Assembly: GCF_017352375.1 (NCBI RefSeq)
Contig: NZ_JAFEVR010000004.1
Coordinates: 992,001-1,056,000, forward strand
Source: Mycolicibacterium sp. S2-37
GTDB lineage: Bacteria; Actinomycetota; Actinomycetes; Mycobacteriales; Mycobacteriaceae
Length of the DNA stretch: 64,000 bases
Reading direction: 5' to 3'
Below the pieces are notes generated by a model. It was not told the DNA's origin and did no database searches. It saw only the letters and a program-made list of their open reading frames with translations. The position numbers and the translations under genes were made by a program. Of the stretch, positions 33,814 to 42,428 are shown piece after piece; within the stretch, counting starts at the first letter, position 1, and every line of letters starts with the position of its first letter.

Positions 33814-35022
33814 TCAGGCGTTCGCCGGCATGTGCACGCCGAGAAGGGTGAGTGCGTTGTCCCGCATGACCTTGCGGGTGTCCTCGGCGCTGAACTCCGG
33901 GAACTGCGGGATGTCGGCGGTGAACGTCATCGGATCGGCCAGACCTTCCCCGTGCGGCCAGTCCGAACCGAACAGGATCTTGTCGACCCCGATGGTGTCG
34001 GCCAGTAGTTTCACGTCGTCCTCGTAGTACGGCGCGATCCAGACGTTGTTGCGCAGCTGCTCGACCGGGTCCTCCCGGAAGTGGTACGGCGCGGTGTTGG
34101 CCGCCTTCTTGAGGCGCTTGATCAAGCGGTAGACGAAATACGATCCGTTCTCGATGCTGGCCACCCTGAGGTTGGGGTGCCGGGTGAACACCTGGTGCAC
34201 GATCATCGAGGCCATCGAGTCGTGGATGGCGCGGTCGTCCAGTAACACCTGATCCAGCGGGTCCTTCTTGCCGAAACCCTCGAAGGTCGCCTTACCGCCC
34301 CACAGCGCCGCGATCGCGAGGTACCCGCTGTCGGACAGATGGAAGATCACCGGGACACCGGCCTCGGCCAATCGGGCCCACACCGGATCGTGCAGCGGAT
34401 CGCCCAGCGACCTCGGCTTGACCACACCCGGCACGGGGGCCGGTCGCACGCAGACGATCTTCGCGCCCCGGCCGAGCACGAACTCGACCTCCTCGACGGC
34501 CTTGTCGGGGTCGGCAAGCGAGATGATCGGGGCGGACAGGAACCGGTGGTCGGGACGATCGAAACCCCAGTCCTCGTCGAGCCACAGGTTGAACGCGTGC
34601 ACCGAGGCCATCGTGGCCTCGATGTCGTTCTTGAGCGCCTCCTCGACCCCGCACGCGAAGGTGGGCAACATGAACACCGTCTCGAGATTCTGTTTGTCGA
34701 GGATCTTCACGCGCGCTTCGCGATTCTGGTACTCGGGGTGGTCGCCGAGGCGGTCGACCTTCATCAACGAGGCCGGGTCGACGCCTTCGGGAATCTCTCC
34801 GCGGAACAGCAGATCCAGACAACCCGGTTCGATGATCGGGTCGAAGGTGGGATTCGGGATGAAGTGGTTGACCACGCCCCCTATCACCGCGAAGGTGCGC
34901 TTGCCCTCGGTGAGCATCTGCACGCCGCGGCGTTTGAACTCCTTGGGCAGGTGGCGGGTGAACGAGTCGATCGGCTCGTAGTAGTGGTTGTCCACATCGA
35001 TCGCCCGGTAGTCCAGCGTCAT
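33814..35022 (-). CDS. Amidohydrolase family 2 protein, second of two
   Basis: A 402-residue amidohydrolase with DVDNHYYE at residues 9-16 forming the N-terminal metal pair, PVIFHLSDSGYL in the middle and the C-terminal LFGSDWPHGEGL with the catalytic aspartate. Members of this group hydrolyse or decarboxylate oxo-acids, and similar genes are common beside acyl-CoA dehydrogenases in mycobacteria, where their reactions are not established. AAAGGA precedes the ATG by about ten bases. The gene lies seven bases from the end of the upstream crotonase gene. Confidence 0.86.
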   Translation of the reverse strand: MTLDYRAIDVDNHYYEPIDSFTRHLPKEFKRRGVQMLTEGKRTFAVIGGVVNHFIPNPTFDPIIEPGCLDLLFRGEIPEGVDPASLMKVDRLGDHPEYQNREARVKILDKQNLETVFMLPTFACGVEEALKNDIEATMASVHAFNLWLDEDWGFDRPDHRFLSAPIISLADPDKAVEEVEFVLGRGAKIVCVRPAPVPGVVKPRSLGDPLHDPVWARLAEAGVPVIFHLSDSGYLAIAALWGGKATFEGFGKKDPLDQVLLDDRAIHDSMASMIVHQVFTRHPNLRVASIENGSYFVYRLIKRLKKAANTAPYHFREDPVEQLRNNVWIAPYYEDDVKLLADTIGVDKILFGSDWPHGEGLADPMTFTADIPQFPEFSAEDTRKVMRDNALTLLGVHMPANA

Positions 35023-35028
35023 TGGGCT

Positions 35029-35901
35029 TCAGTCCTTTCCGTTCGCGGTCACCGCGCCGATGGGCGGGAAGCTCGGCGGCCGCTTCTCGAAGAACGCGGT
35101 GATGCCCTCGATGAAGTCGGGCCGCCGCATGGATTCGTGCATCAGTCGCTCGGCGCGCGCACTCGTCTCGTCCACGCCGCTCAACGCATCGCCGTAGAGC
35201 TGTTCTTTGATCACCGCCAGCGCGCTCGGCGCGCAGTTCGCGGCCATGTCCTCGGCGTAGGCCATCGCGCGCGGCATGAGTTCCTCGAGCGGAACGACGT
35301 CCTTGACCAACCCCAGCTCGAAGGCTTCCTCGGCGAGGAACACCCGCCCGCTCAGCAACAGATCCAGCGCCGTGCCCCAGCCCACCACCCGCGGCAGGAT
35401 CCATGAGATCCCGTACTCGGCGATGAGCCCCCGGCGGGCGAACGAGGTGGTGAATTTCGCGCCGGCGGCGGCGAACCGGACATCGCACATCAGTGCCTGG
35501 GTGAGCCCGATACCGGCGCACGCGCCGTTGATCGCGGCGATCAAGGGTTTCCGCATCGAGGTCACGAAGTGCGGATGGCGTTCACCGACCATCGTCGTCA
35601 CGTCGGTGTCGCCGTCGGTGGTCGCGCTCTCGATCGACGACAGATCGCCCATGTCGGCGCCCGCGCAGAACGCGCGGCCGCTGCCGGTCACCACCACGAC
35701 GCGGACGGCCGGATCGGCCTCTGCCGCGTCGAGCGCGCGGTAGAAACCGGCCGCCAGCCCGCCACCCCAGGCGTTCATCCGCTCGGGACGGTTGAACGTC
35801 ACCACCGCCACGCCACTGTCGCGAACCTCATACCGCACAGCGTCGGATGCGCCGGCCAAGTCGACCTCCCCGGGCGTGTCAGCGACGGACTGAATGCTCA
35901 T
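35029..35901 (-). CDS. Enoyl-CoA hydratase/isomerase (crotonase family)
   Basis: A 290-residue crotonase. GRAFCAGADM near residue 85 and NGACAGIGL near 127 form the oxyanion hole, and ARRGLIAEYGISWILPR lies in the region of the catalytic acids. It hydrates or isomerises an enoyl-CoA. It is the first gene of a six-gene operon with two amidohydrolases, an acyl-CoA ligase and two acyl-CoA dehydrogenases. ATG at 35901 directly abuts the operator-like copy F, and no ribosome-binding site is seen, so a leaderless transcript is likely; an in-frame GTG at 35910 is an alternative. Confidence 0.88.
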   Translation of the reverse strand: MSIQSVADTPGEVDLAGASDAVRYEVRDSGVAVVTFNRPERMNAWGGGLAAGFYRALDAAEADPAVRVVVVTGSGRAFCAGADMGDLSSIESATTDGDTDVTTMVGERHPHFVTSMRKPLIAAINGACAGIGLTQALMCDVRFAAAGAKFTTSFARRGLIAEYGISWILPRVVGWGTALDLLLSGRVFLAEEAFELGLVKDVVPLEELMPRAMAYAEDMAANCAPSALAVIKEQLYGDALSGVDETSARAERLMHESMRRPDFIEGITAFFEKRPPSFPPIGAVTANGKD

Positions 35902-35919
35902 ACTGTACACCTATCGGTA
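35901..35919. promoter_or_regulatory. Operator-like inverted repeat, copy F
   Basis: TACTGTAC-ACC-TATCGGTA matches 7 of 8 and 5 of 8 positions of the 19-bp consensus. It abuts the ATG of the crotonase gene and lies in the 45-bp gap behind the SDR gene, which indicates a separate promoter for the six-gene operon. Confidence 0.55.
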
Positions 35920-35946
35920 GCGTATTCCGCAAGGCCGGGCGCTCCG

Positions 35947-36744
35947 CTACGTGAAATCGCTTCCGCCGTCGACGTTGACGTTGGCCCCGGTCATGTAGGA
36001 GTTGCGCCGGGACGCCAGAAATGCTGCAACAGAACCGATTTCGTGAGGCCGGCCCGCCCGCGGCAAGTGTGCGGGGTGTCCGAAGTGCTCATCGATGGCC
36101 GACATGAGGGCATACGGATCGTCGCCGTCGACACCGATCGAACCGGCCCAGCCGCGTAACGCTTCGGTGGCGATGCTGCCGGGTGAGATCACGTTGACCA
36201 TGATCTCGTCTTCCGCCAGCAGCAGGGACAGGTTCTTCGAAAGGCTCGTCACCATGGCCTTGGCGGCGGTGTAGGCCGGCAGGATCACGCTCTGGCGCTG
36301 AGTGGAGTGCGCGGAGAAGTTCACGATTCTCGCCCACTCGGCGGCGCGCAGCAGCGGCAACGCCGAACGCACGGTGTGCACCAGCCCCATCACGCCGTCG
36401 TCGACCGCCTGGCGCCACTGGTCGTCGGTCAGTTCCTCGAACGTTCCGCGCACGGACGGGCCGACGGTGTTGACCAGGACGTTCAGTTCGCCACCCCAGC
36501 GCTGCGACACCGCGTCGAAGACGCGCTGCACCGCTGCGGCGTCACGGGTGTCGGCGACCAGACCCACCGCGTCGGGGCTCCCGATCTCCGACAGCTGTGC
36601 CGCGGCACGATCCAGGGTGTCGGCGGTGCGGCCCACCAGCGCCACCCGGGCACCGTCATCGGCAAGACACTGTGCGGTGGCGAATCCCATTCCGCTGCCA
36701 CCGCCAACCACAACTGCCGTCGCGCCGGTGAACCCGAGATCCAT
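35947..36744 (-). CDS. Short-chain dehydrogenase/reductase
   Basis: A 265-residue classical SDR. GGGSGMG at the N-terminus is the cofactor loop, NTVG follows strand beta-4, and the active-site serine in NFSAHS precedes YTAAK. The C-terminal VNVDGGSDFT is typical of FabG-like enzymes. It likely oxidises or reduces a hydroxyl/keto group on a CoA-bound or free intermediate. ATG at 36744 is used; AAAGG lies about 12 bases upstream, rather far. It is divergent from the TetR gene and shares its operator-containing promoter region. Confidence 0.88.
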   Translation of the reverse strand: MDLGFTGATAVVVGGGSGMGFATAQCLADDGARVALVGRTADTLDRAAAQLSEIGSPDAVGLVADTRDAAAVQRVFDAVSQRWGGELNVLVNTVGPSVRGTFEELTDDQWRQAVDDGVMGLVHTVRSALPLLRAAEWARIVNFSAHSTQRQSVILPAYTAAKAMVTSLSKNLSLLLAEDEIMVNVISPGSIATEALRGWAGSIGVDGDDPYALMSAIDEHFGHPAHLPRAGRPHEIGSVAAFLASRRNSYMTGANVNVDGGSDFT

Positions 36745-36787
36745 TTTGTGAGAACACCTTTCGAGCCACAACCGCTGTCAACAGGTC

Positions 36788-36806
36788 AACTATATGCCTT
36801 ACCGTA
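36788..36806. promoter_or_regulatory. Operator-like inverted repeat, copy G (in front of the TetR gene)
   Basis: AACTATAT-GCC-TTACCGTA has a right half matching 7 of 8 positions and a weaker left half (5 of 8). Its location between the SDR and the TetR gene suggests autoregulation of the TetR regulator, which is inferred. Confidence 0.5.
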
Positions 36807-36933
36807 TAGAATCCGCACGAGGTTCGGCCGCCGCGTCGGGCGACCGCACCGGAACGGCGACCGGTACGGTTGACCGTGCGGATACGGGCTGGAGCTGACC
36901 GCACGGCAATCGAAGGTGTTGGAGGTGTCCCCC

Positions 36934-37716
36934 GTGGCCAAGCAGCCGGCCGCCGAGAAGCGTCCACGGCGCGAGCGCGGTTCGATCAATCCGGAGGACA
37001 TCATCACCGGCGCCTTCGCGCTGGCCGAGGACGTCTCCATCGACAACCTCAGCATGCCCCTGCTGGGCAAACACCTCGGTGTGGGTGTCACGAGCATCTA
37101 CTGGTACTTCCGCAAGAAGGACGACCTGCTCAACGCGATGACCGATCGCGCACTCAAACAGATCGCGTTCGAGACTCCGTACGTGGAGGCGGGCGACTGG
37201 CGGGAGTCGCTGCGCAACCATGCCCACAACATGCGCACGACGTTTCGTGGCAGCGCCATCCTGTGCGATCTCGTCCTGATCCGCGGGGCGTTGAGCCCCA
37301 AGGTGCGCCGGCTGGGCGTCCAGCAGATGGAGTCCGCCATCGGCGCTCTCGTGGAGGCCGGACTGTCCCCGGAGGATGCGTTCGACACCTATTCGGCGGT
37401 CTCGGTCCACGTGCGCGGCTCCGTGGTGCTCGAGCGGCTGTCGCAGAAGACCCGCGAACTACACGAGAGCGCCCATGGTTTCGACGAGCCGTCGGCCATC
37501 GACTCGGAGAGCACCCCGCTCATCGCCACGCTGACGGCCAAGGGCCACCGCATCGGCACCGCCGACGAGAACAATTTCGAATACGGGCTGACCTGCATCC
37601 TCGACCACGCCGACGCGCTCATCCGGTCGAACGGCAGGCCCACGGGCAAGACGGCCAGGGCGGTCAAGAGCACGTCCGCACGACCGCGTCGCAAGCCGGC
37701 ATCGCCGCGGGTGTGA
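36934..37716 (+). CDS. TetR-family transcriptional regulator, candidate regulator of the island
   Basis: A 260-residue TetR-type protein. After a basic N-terminal tail (about 20 residues), the helix-turn-helix covers roughly residues 20-60, ending with TSIYWYFRKKDDLLNAM, the classic TetR helix 3-4 signature. The C-terminal ligand-binding domain is large, and the last ~25 residues are Lys/Arg/Ser/Pro rich. GTG at 36934 is chosen because GGAGGT lies seven bases upstream; earlier in-frame starts have none. It is the only intact complete regulator inside the 8-44 kb island, and operator-like repeats precede it and seven other promoter regions. An acyl-CoA ligand would fit but is a guess. Confidence 0.9.
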   Translation: MAKQPAAEKRPRRERGSINPEDIITGAFALAEDVSIDNLSMPLLGKHLGVGVTSIYWYFRKKDDLLNAMTDRALKQIAFETPYVEAGDWRESLRNHAHNMRTTFRGSAILCDLVLIRGALSPKVRRLGVQQMESAIGALVEAGLSPEDAFDTYSAVSVHVRGSVVLERLSQKTRELHESAHGFDEPSAIDSESTPLIATLTAKGHRIGTADENNFEYGLTCILDHADALIRSNGRPTGKTARAVKSTSARPRRKPASPRV

Positions 37717-37725
37717 CCGCGCGCG

Positions 37726-38901
37726 TCACACCTCGATGAGGACCGCCCCGCCCTGACCGCCGCCCGCGCACATCGCCGCGACGCCGATTCCACCGCCGCG
37801 ACGCTGGAGTTCGTAGACCAGCGTGGTGATCATCCGGGCGCCCGAGGCCGCGATGGGATGTCCGAGGCTGCAGCCGCTGCCGGAGAAGTTCACCTTCTCC
37901 TCGTCGAGACCGTATTCGCGGCAGGCCGCGATCGGCACCGAGGCGAACGCCTCGTTGATCTCCCAGAGCGTGACATCGCCGGGCGTGAGTCCACTGCGCT
38001 CCAGCACCTTGCCGATCACCTTCACCGCGCCGAGCCCGGTGTCGCGCGGCGCCACGCCCGCCGCCGCCCAGGCCCGAACCTTCGCCAGTACAGCGAGATT
38101 CTCGGCCTCGGCGTACGCCGACTCCACCAGCGCGACTGCGGCCGCGGCGTCATTGGTGCCGCTGCTGTTGCCCGCGGTGATCGAGAACCCCTCGATCTCC
38201 GGATGCAGGACCTTGAGGCCGGCCAGCTTCTCGGCGGTGGTGTCGCGGCGCGGGTGCTCGTCGACGCTGAAGTCGACGACCGATCCGTCGGGCTGGGTGA
38301 CCTTGAGCGGCACGATCTCGTCGAGGAACTTGCCGGCGTCCATGGCGGCGATGGCCCGCTGATGTGATCGCGCGGCCCAGGCGTCCATCTCCTCCCGGGA
38401 GATGCCGACTGCCTGCGCGGTGTTCCAGCCGACGGTGATCGACATGTCCTTGGCAGGGGAATCCGGGGTCTCGACATGGGTCGGCGGCATCCAGCGCTCT
38501 TCGAACTTCAACTCCGGACCCGGGATGCGCCAGTTCGTCAGCGGCGTCATCGACAGTGACTGGACACCGCCGGCGACCAGCGCGCGCTCCATCCCGGAGC
38601 CGATCTGCGCAGCGGCATTGCCGATCGCGGTCAGGCTACCGGCGCAGTGCCGGTTGACCGACTGCCCGGGCACCCCCTCCATACCTGTGGCGGTCGCTGC
38701 GTAACGAGCCAGATCGCCTCCGCCATAATGAGATTCGGCGAAGATGATGTCGTCGAACGCAGACGGGTCGAGTCCGGAGCGGCGGACCACCTCGGGCAAC
38801 ACCGTCGTGATCAGCGTCTCCGGCGGTGTGTTGACCAGCGTGCCCTTGAACGATCGGCCGATTGCGGTGCGAACGGCGCCGACGATGACAGGTGTGGCCA
38901 T
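37726..38901 (-). CDS. Acetyl-CoA acetyltransferase (thiolase), FadA type
   Basis: A 391-residue thiolase. The nucleophilic Cys86 lies in NRHCAGS, SLGHPIAASG carries the catalytic histidine and MCAGGGQGGA the C-terminal cysteine, so all three catalytic positions are present. It cleaves a 3-ketoacyl-CoA to acetyl- or propionyl-CoA and a shortened acyl-CoA. It follows a crotonase gene (start 39869) on the same strand after an 83-bp gap that may contain its own promoter. It ends 9 bp from the converging TetR gene. Confidence 0.93.
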   Translation of the reverse strand: MATPVIVGAVRTAIGRSFKGTLVNTPPETLITTVLPEVVRRSGLDPSAFDDIIFAESHYGGGDLARYAATATGMEGVPGQSVNRHCAGSLTAIGNAAAQIGSGMERALVAGGVQSLSMTPLTNWRIPGPELKFEERWMPPTHVETPDSPAKDMSITVGWNTAQAVGISREEMDAWAARSHQRAIAAMDAGKFLDEIVPLKVTQPDGSVVDFSVDEHPRRDTTAEKLAGLKVLHPEIEGFSITAGNSSGTNDAAAAVALVESAYAEAENLAVLAKVRAWAAAGVAPRDTGLGAVKVIGKVLERSGLTPGDVTLWEINEAFASVPIAACREYGLDEEKVNFSGSGCSLGHPIAASGARMITTLVYELQRRGGGIGVAAMCAGGGQGGAVLIEV

Positions 38902-38984
38902 GGTGTACCCCTAACTTTCGTCCGGATGCGCCGACACAGCGGTCGCAGTTAACAGAAACGTTAGCAGGTGTAACGGTCGGGGTT

Positions 38985-39869
38985 CTACTCCACGTCCGGT
39001 TCGTCGACGTGGAAATGCGCGTCACGCAGGCGGAACGCCTCCTTGGTCCCGTGCTGGGCGCGGGTCTTGACGAAGTTGAACTCACCGGGCGCAAACTGCA
39101 GATTCGTACCGTAGGCGTGGAACAGGTAGCTCGCGACCTCTTCACCCTGATAGGCCTGACTCTGCTCGACCAGGCGGAACGCCTCCTTGGCGATGACCAC
39201 GCCGTCGGCGGGCATCTTCGCCGCCTTCTCGGCCCAGTAGCGCGCCCGCGCGGTGACGGCGCCGCCTCCGCAGGTCTCGGTGAACACGCCGAGGTGCTCG
39301 ACGTCCCCGGCCTCGATGATGTCGCCGGTCAGCAGCATCCGGCGGGCGAGCACCGGACCGAGCCGGTGAAAGAACATGTGCAGACTGCCCAGCGCGGGAC
39401 CGAGAAAGCGGGTGGCGGGCATGCCGATCCGGGTGTCCCGGCCGATGACCGAGATGTCAGCCATCAGCGCCATCTCGAATCCCCCGCCGAGGGCGTAGCC
39501 GTTGATCTCGCCCACCGTCACCTTCGGAAAGCCCATCAGGTTGTGATAGAAGCCGAATGACTTTCGGTCGACGGCGAGCCGACGGCGCTGGCTCGGCCGT
39601 CGGCCGGGGGCCGCGTCGCCCGACCCGTACCACCCGTAGGCGTTGTTCATGTCCGCACCGGTGGAGAACACGTCGTCTGCACCCCGCAGGATCACGACGG
39701 TCAGATCATCGTCGTCGGCCACCCGGTCCAGACACCGCGCGATCTCGTCGCGCATCGCGGCGTCGTACGAGTTGCGCTGCGCCGCGTTGTTGAGCGTGAT
39801 CGTCGCGATCCGCTCGTCCGCATCCACCTCGAACAGGACCCGGTCGTCCGCGCCGCCCGAAGTCGTCAT
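38985..39869 (-). CDS. Enoyl-CoA hydratase/isomerase (crotonase family)
   Basis: A 294-residue crotonase with DVFSTGADM and NGYALGGGFEMAL forming the oxyanion-hole segments. The following ATRFLGPALGSLHMFFHR region does not show the usual glutamate pair of hydratases, so isomerase, ring-opening or hydrolase chemistry is possible. GGAAGGGG about eight bases before the ATG at 39869 is a good ribosome-binding site; the open frame upstream is not used. It is divergent from the crotonase at 39980, and operator-like copy H lies between them. Confidence 0.87.
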   Translation of the reverse strand: MTTSGGADDRVLFEVDADERIATITLNNAAQRNSYDAAMRDEIARCLDRVADDDDLTVVILRGADDVFSTGADMNNAYGWYGSGDAAPGRRPSQRRRLAVDRKSFGFYHNLMGFPKVTVGEINGYALGGGFEMALMADISVIGRDTRIGMPATRFLGPALGSLHMFFHRLGPVLARRMLLTGDIIEAGDVEHLGVFTETCGGGAVTARARYWAEKAAKMPADGVVIAKEAFRLVEQSQAYQGEEVASYLFHAYGTNLQFAPGEFNFVKTRAQHGTKEAFRLRDAHFHVDEPDVE

Positions 39870-39935
39870 CGGTCGGACCCCTTCCGTCGCTCGGCCCGGC
39901 CGAGCCGGCTTGTCCACGATAACAATGGAGTCGTC

Positions 39936-39954
39936 TACTGTATGGCTAACGGTA
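39936..39954. promoter_or_regulatory. Operator-like inverted repeat, copy H
   Basis: TACTGTAT-GGC-TAACGGTA matches the consensus at 7 of 8 and 6 of 8 half-site positions. It is centred in the 110-bp region between two divergent crotonase genes (starts 39869 and 39980). Confidence 0.65.
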
Positions 39955-39979
39955 AAGCGAGCGGAGAGGTGGGCGATCG

Positions 39980-40804
39980 GTGGGCCACAATGCCGGATCG
40001 GCACGCACGGCGGACGGCATTGTTCACGTCGAGCGGGTCGACGGCGTACTCCGCCTGACCATCGACCGGCCGGCACAGCGCAACTCGTTGAGCCACAGGA
40101 TGATTGCGACGCTGGTCGACGCGCTGACCGGCGCATCGGCCGACGACACGCTGCGCGCTGTCCACCTGCGCGGTGCGCAGACGGATTTCTGCGCCGGCGC
40201 GGACTGGGTGGCGACCAACAGTCCCGACGGACAACGGCCGCGCACCGGCCATCTGGCCCGGCGCATCCCGCACACCGCCAACCGGGTCGTCGAACTCCTG
40301 ATGAGCATCCACCTGCCGGTCGTGTGCACCGTGCGGGGTTGGGCCGTCGGACTCGGCTGCAATCTCGCCCTGGCGGCGGACTTCACCGTCGCCGCCCGGG
40401 GCGCGGTGTTCTGGGAACCGTTCGTCGAGCGCGGCTTCTCCCCCGACTCCGGCGCGACCTGGCTGCTGCCGAGGCTGGCCGGGGTGGCGCGGGCACGACG
40501 GATGCTGTTGCTCGGTGAGAAGGTGAGCGGTGAGCTCGCCGCCGACTGGGGGCTGATCCACCAGGCCGCCGCCGACGCCGAGGTCGACGCCGCCGCCGAG
40601 GACCTCCTGGCCCGACTCGCGGCCGGTCCGACGGTGGCGATCGGGCTGGCCAAGCAGGCACTGGCCACCAGCGCGCAGACCACCCTCGGCCAGGCCATGA
40701 CCACCGAGCTGCAGCACCTCGAGATTTCATGCCGGACAACAGATTTCAAGGAGGGCCTCAATGCCTTCCGGGAACGGCGCACGCCGGACTTCGGCGGCAG
40801 ATGA
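39980..40804 (+). CDS. Enoyl-CoA hydratase/isomerase (crotonase family)
   Basis: A 274-residue crotonase. TDFCAGADW and RGWAVGLGCNLAL supply the oxyanion-hole region, and FWEPFVERGFSPDSGATWLLPRL covers the region of the catalytic acids. GTG at 39980 has GGAGAGGTGGG about six to ten bases upstream. It leads an operon of three crotonases and an acyl-CoA synthetase, all joined by overlaps or very short gaps, which suggests several hydration, isomerisation or ring-opening steps in one pathway. Confidence 0.88.
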   Translation: MGHNAGSARTADGIVHVERVDGVLRLTIDRPAQRNSLSHRMIATLVDALTGASADDTLRAVHLRGAQTDFCAGADWVATNSPDGQRPRTGHLARRIPHTANRVVELLMSIHLPVVCTVRGWAVGLGCNLALAADFTVAARGAVFWEPFVERGFSPDSGATWLLPRLAGVARARRMLLLGEKVSGELAADWGLIHQAAADAEVDAAAEDLLARLAAGPTVAIGLAKQALATSAQTTLGQAMTTELQHLEISCRTTDFKEGLNAFRERRTPDFGGR

Positions 40805-40827
40805 CGACGAACCACGAAGGGACTCCG

Positions 40828-41640
40828 ATGGGCACAGCGTCGTTCGACGACATCATCTACGAGGTCGACGGCCACACGGCCACGATCACGCTCAATCGCC
40901 CGCAGGCGCTGAATGCGCTCAGCCCCCACATGATCACCGAGCTGCGCGCGGCCTACGCCGAGGCGGAGAACGACGACCGGATCTGGGTGCTGGTGGTGAC
41001 CGGGACCGGCCGGGGCTTCTGCACGGGCGCCGACGTCACCGAGATCCCGGAGGACGGCCGGGTGATCTACGAGCGGCCCTACCTGTCCACCTATGACCAG
41101 TGGGAGGCCCCGCAGGAGGGCACTCCGCCGTTCCGCACCATGGCCAAGCCGGTCCTCGCCGCGATCAACGGCCTGTGTTGCGGGGCCGGTCTGGACTGGG
41201 TGACCACAGGCGACATCGTCATCGCCTCCGACAAGGCCACGTTCTTCGATCCCCACGTCAGCATCGGGCTGGTGGCCGGGAGAGAGATGGTGCGACTGGC
41301 CCGGGTGCTGCCCCGCAACATCGCCCTGCGCATGGCGCTCGCGGGCAAACACGAACGGATGAGCGCCCAGCGTGCTTACGACCTCGGCATGATCAGCGAG
41401 GTCGTCGAACACGATCAGCTGCTCGAACGGACGCACGAGATCGCCGACATGGTCAACTCCAATGCACCGCTTGCTGTTCGGGGCACCCGATTGGCCATTC
41501 ACAAGTCGCTCGACCTCCCGCTGCACGACGCCGAGATCCTCGCCGAGACCTTCCGGGAACGGGTGGTGCGCACCGAGGACGCCGTGGAGGGCCCGAAGGC
41601 GTTCGTCGAGAAGCGCGCTCCCAACTGGCAGTGCCGATGA
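40828..41640 (+). CDS. Enoyl-CoA hydratase (crotonase family), tandem paralogue 1
   Basis: A 270-residue crotonase with GRGFCTGADV and NGLCCGAGLDW as oxyanion-hole segments and TFFDPHVSIGLVAGREMVRL in the catalytic-acid region. It shares many positions with the next gene (for example TFFD-HVS-GLV), so the two are tandem paralogues. ATG at 40828 has GAAGGGA just upstream; ATG at 40801, overlapping the previous stop as ATGA, is an in-frame alternative that adds nine residues. Its stop overlaps the next gene as ATGA. Confidence 0.88.
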   Translation: MGTASFDDIIYEVDGHTATITLNRPQALNALSPHMITELRAAYAEAENDDRIWVLVVTGTGRGFCTGADVTEIPEDGRVIYERPYLSTYDQWEAPQEGTPPFRTMAKPVLAAINGLCCGAGLDWVTTGDIVIASDKATFFDPHVSIGLVAGREMVRLARVLPRNIALRMALAGKHERMSAQRAYDLGMISEVVEHDQLLERTHEIADMVNSNAPLAVRGTRLAIHKSLDLPLHDAEILAETFRERVVRTEDAVEGPKAFVEKRAPNWQCR

Positions 41641-42428
41641 CCGCACCGCAGTTCGAGACGCTACTGCTCGACGTCGATCCAGCCGACCATGTCGCGACCG
41701 TCACCTTGAACCGGCCGGACCGGCTCAACGCGTTCAACCGCACCATGTGCGAGGAGATGGCACAGGTATGGCGGACCGTGAAACTCGACGATCGGGTCCA
41801 TGCAGTCGTCCTGCGGGCCGCAGGCGATCGCGCGTTCAGCGCCGGACTGGACGTCAAGAGCCCCTACGGTCAGCCCGGCAACGTCTGGAACCACGAGGAT
41901 CCGGGTGAACTGCTCAGCCCGAAATGGCAGAAGATGTGGAAGCCGGTGGTGTGCGCCGTCCAGGGGATGTGCACGGCGGGCGCGTTCTACTTCGTCAACG
42001 AAGCCGACGTGGTGATCTGCGGCGAGAACGCGACGTTCTTCGACTCGCACGTCAGCGCTGGTCTGGTGTGCGCTCTGGAGCCGATCGGGCTGATGCGCAA
42101 GATCGGACTCGGCGACACGCTGCGCATCGCCCTGATGGGCAACGACGAACGGGTCGGCGCGCACACCGCGCTGCGGATCGGATTGGTGACCGAGATCGTC
42201 GCCGACGACGCGCTGTGGGACCGTGCCCACGAGATTGCCGCGATCATCGCCGCGAAGCCACCGTCGGCGACGCAGGGCACCGTCAAGGCGATCTGGGAGT
42301 CTCTGGACCGGCCGTACCGGGCCGCGATGGACCAGGGCCTGATCTACACCCGGCTCGGCAATCCGCTCGGCACCGCGGAGTTGCGGTCATCGCCGGGGGC
42401 TCTGCGGCGCCGGCCCGACCTGCGCTGA
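41637..42428 (+). CDS. Enoyl-CoA hydratase (crotonase family), tandem paralogue 2
   Basis: A 263-residue crotonase related to the preceding gene. DRAFSAGLDV and QGMCTAGAFYF are the oxyanion-hole segments, and TFFDSHVSAGLVCALEP follows. The differences from paralogue 1 in the acid region (CALEPIG against AGREMVR) suggest different reactions. It starts inside the previous stop (ATGA) and its TGA shares one base with the ATG of the acyl-CoA synthetase, so it is part of a tightly coupled operon. Confidence 0.87.
   Translation: MTAPQFETLLLDVDPADHVATVTLNRPDRLNAFNRTMCEEMAQVWRTVKLDDRVHAVVLRAAGDRAFSAGLDVKSPYGQPGNVWNHEDPGELLSPKWQKMWKPVVCAVQGMCTAGAFYFVNEADVVICGENATFFDSHVSAGLVCALEPIGLMRKIGLGDTLRIALMGNDERVGAHTALRIGLVTEIVADDALWDRAHEIAAIIAAKPPSATQGTVKAIWESLDRPYRAAMDQGLIYTRLGNPLGTAELRSSPGALRRRPDLR

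Noticed and set aside
38945..38975. TTAACAGAAACGTTAG before the thiolase at 37726-38901 as a KstR-like site.
   Set aside because: It does not fit AACnnGTT spacing nor the TACTGTAA consensus; only a 4-6-4 repeat is present.
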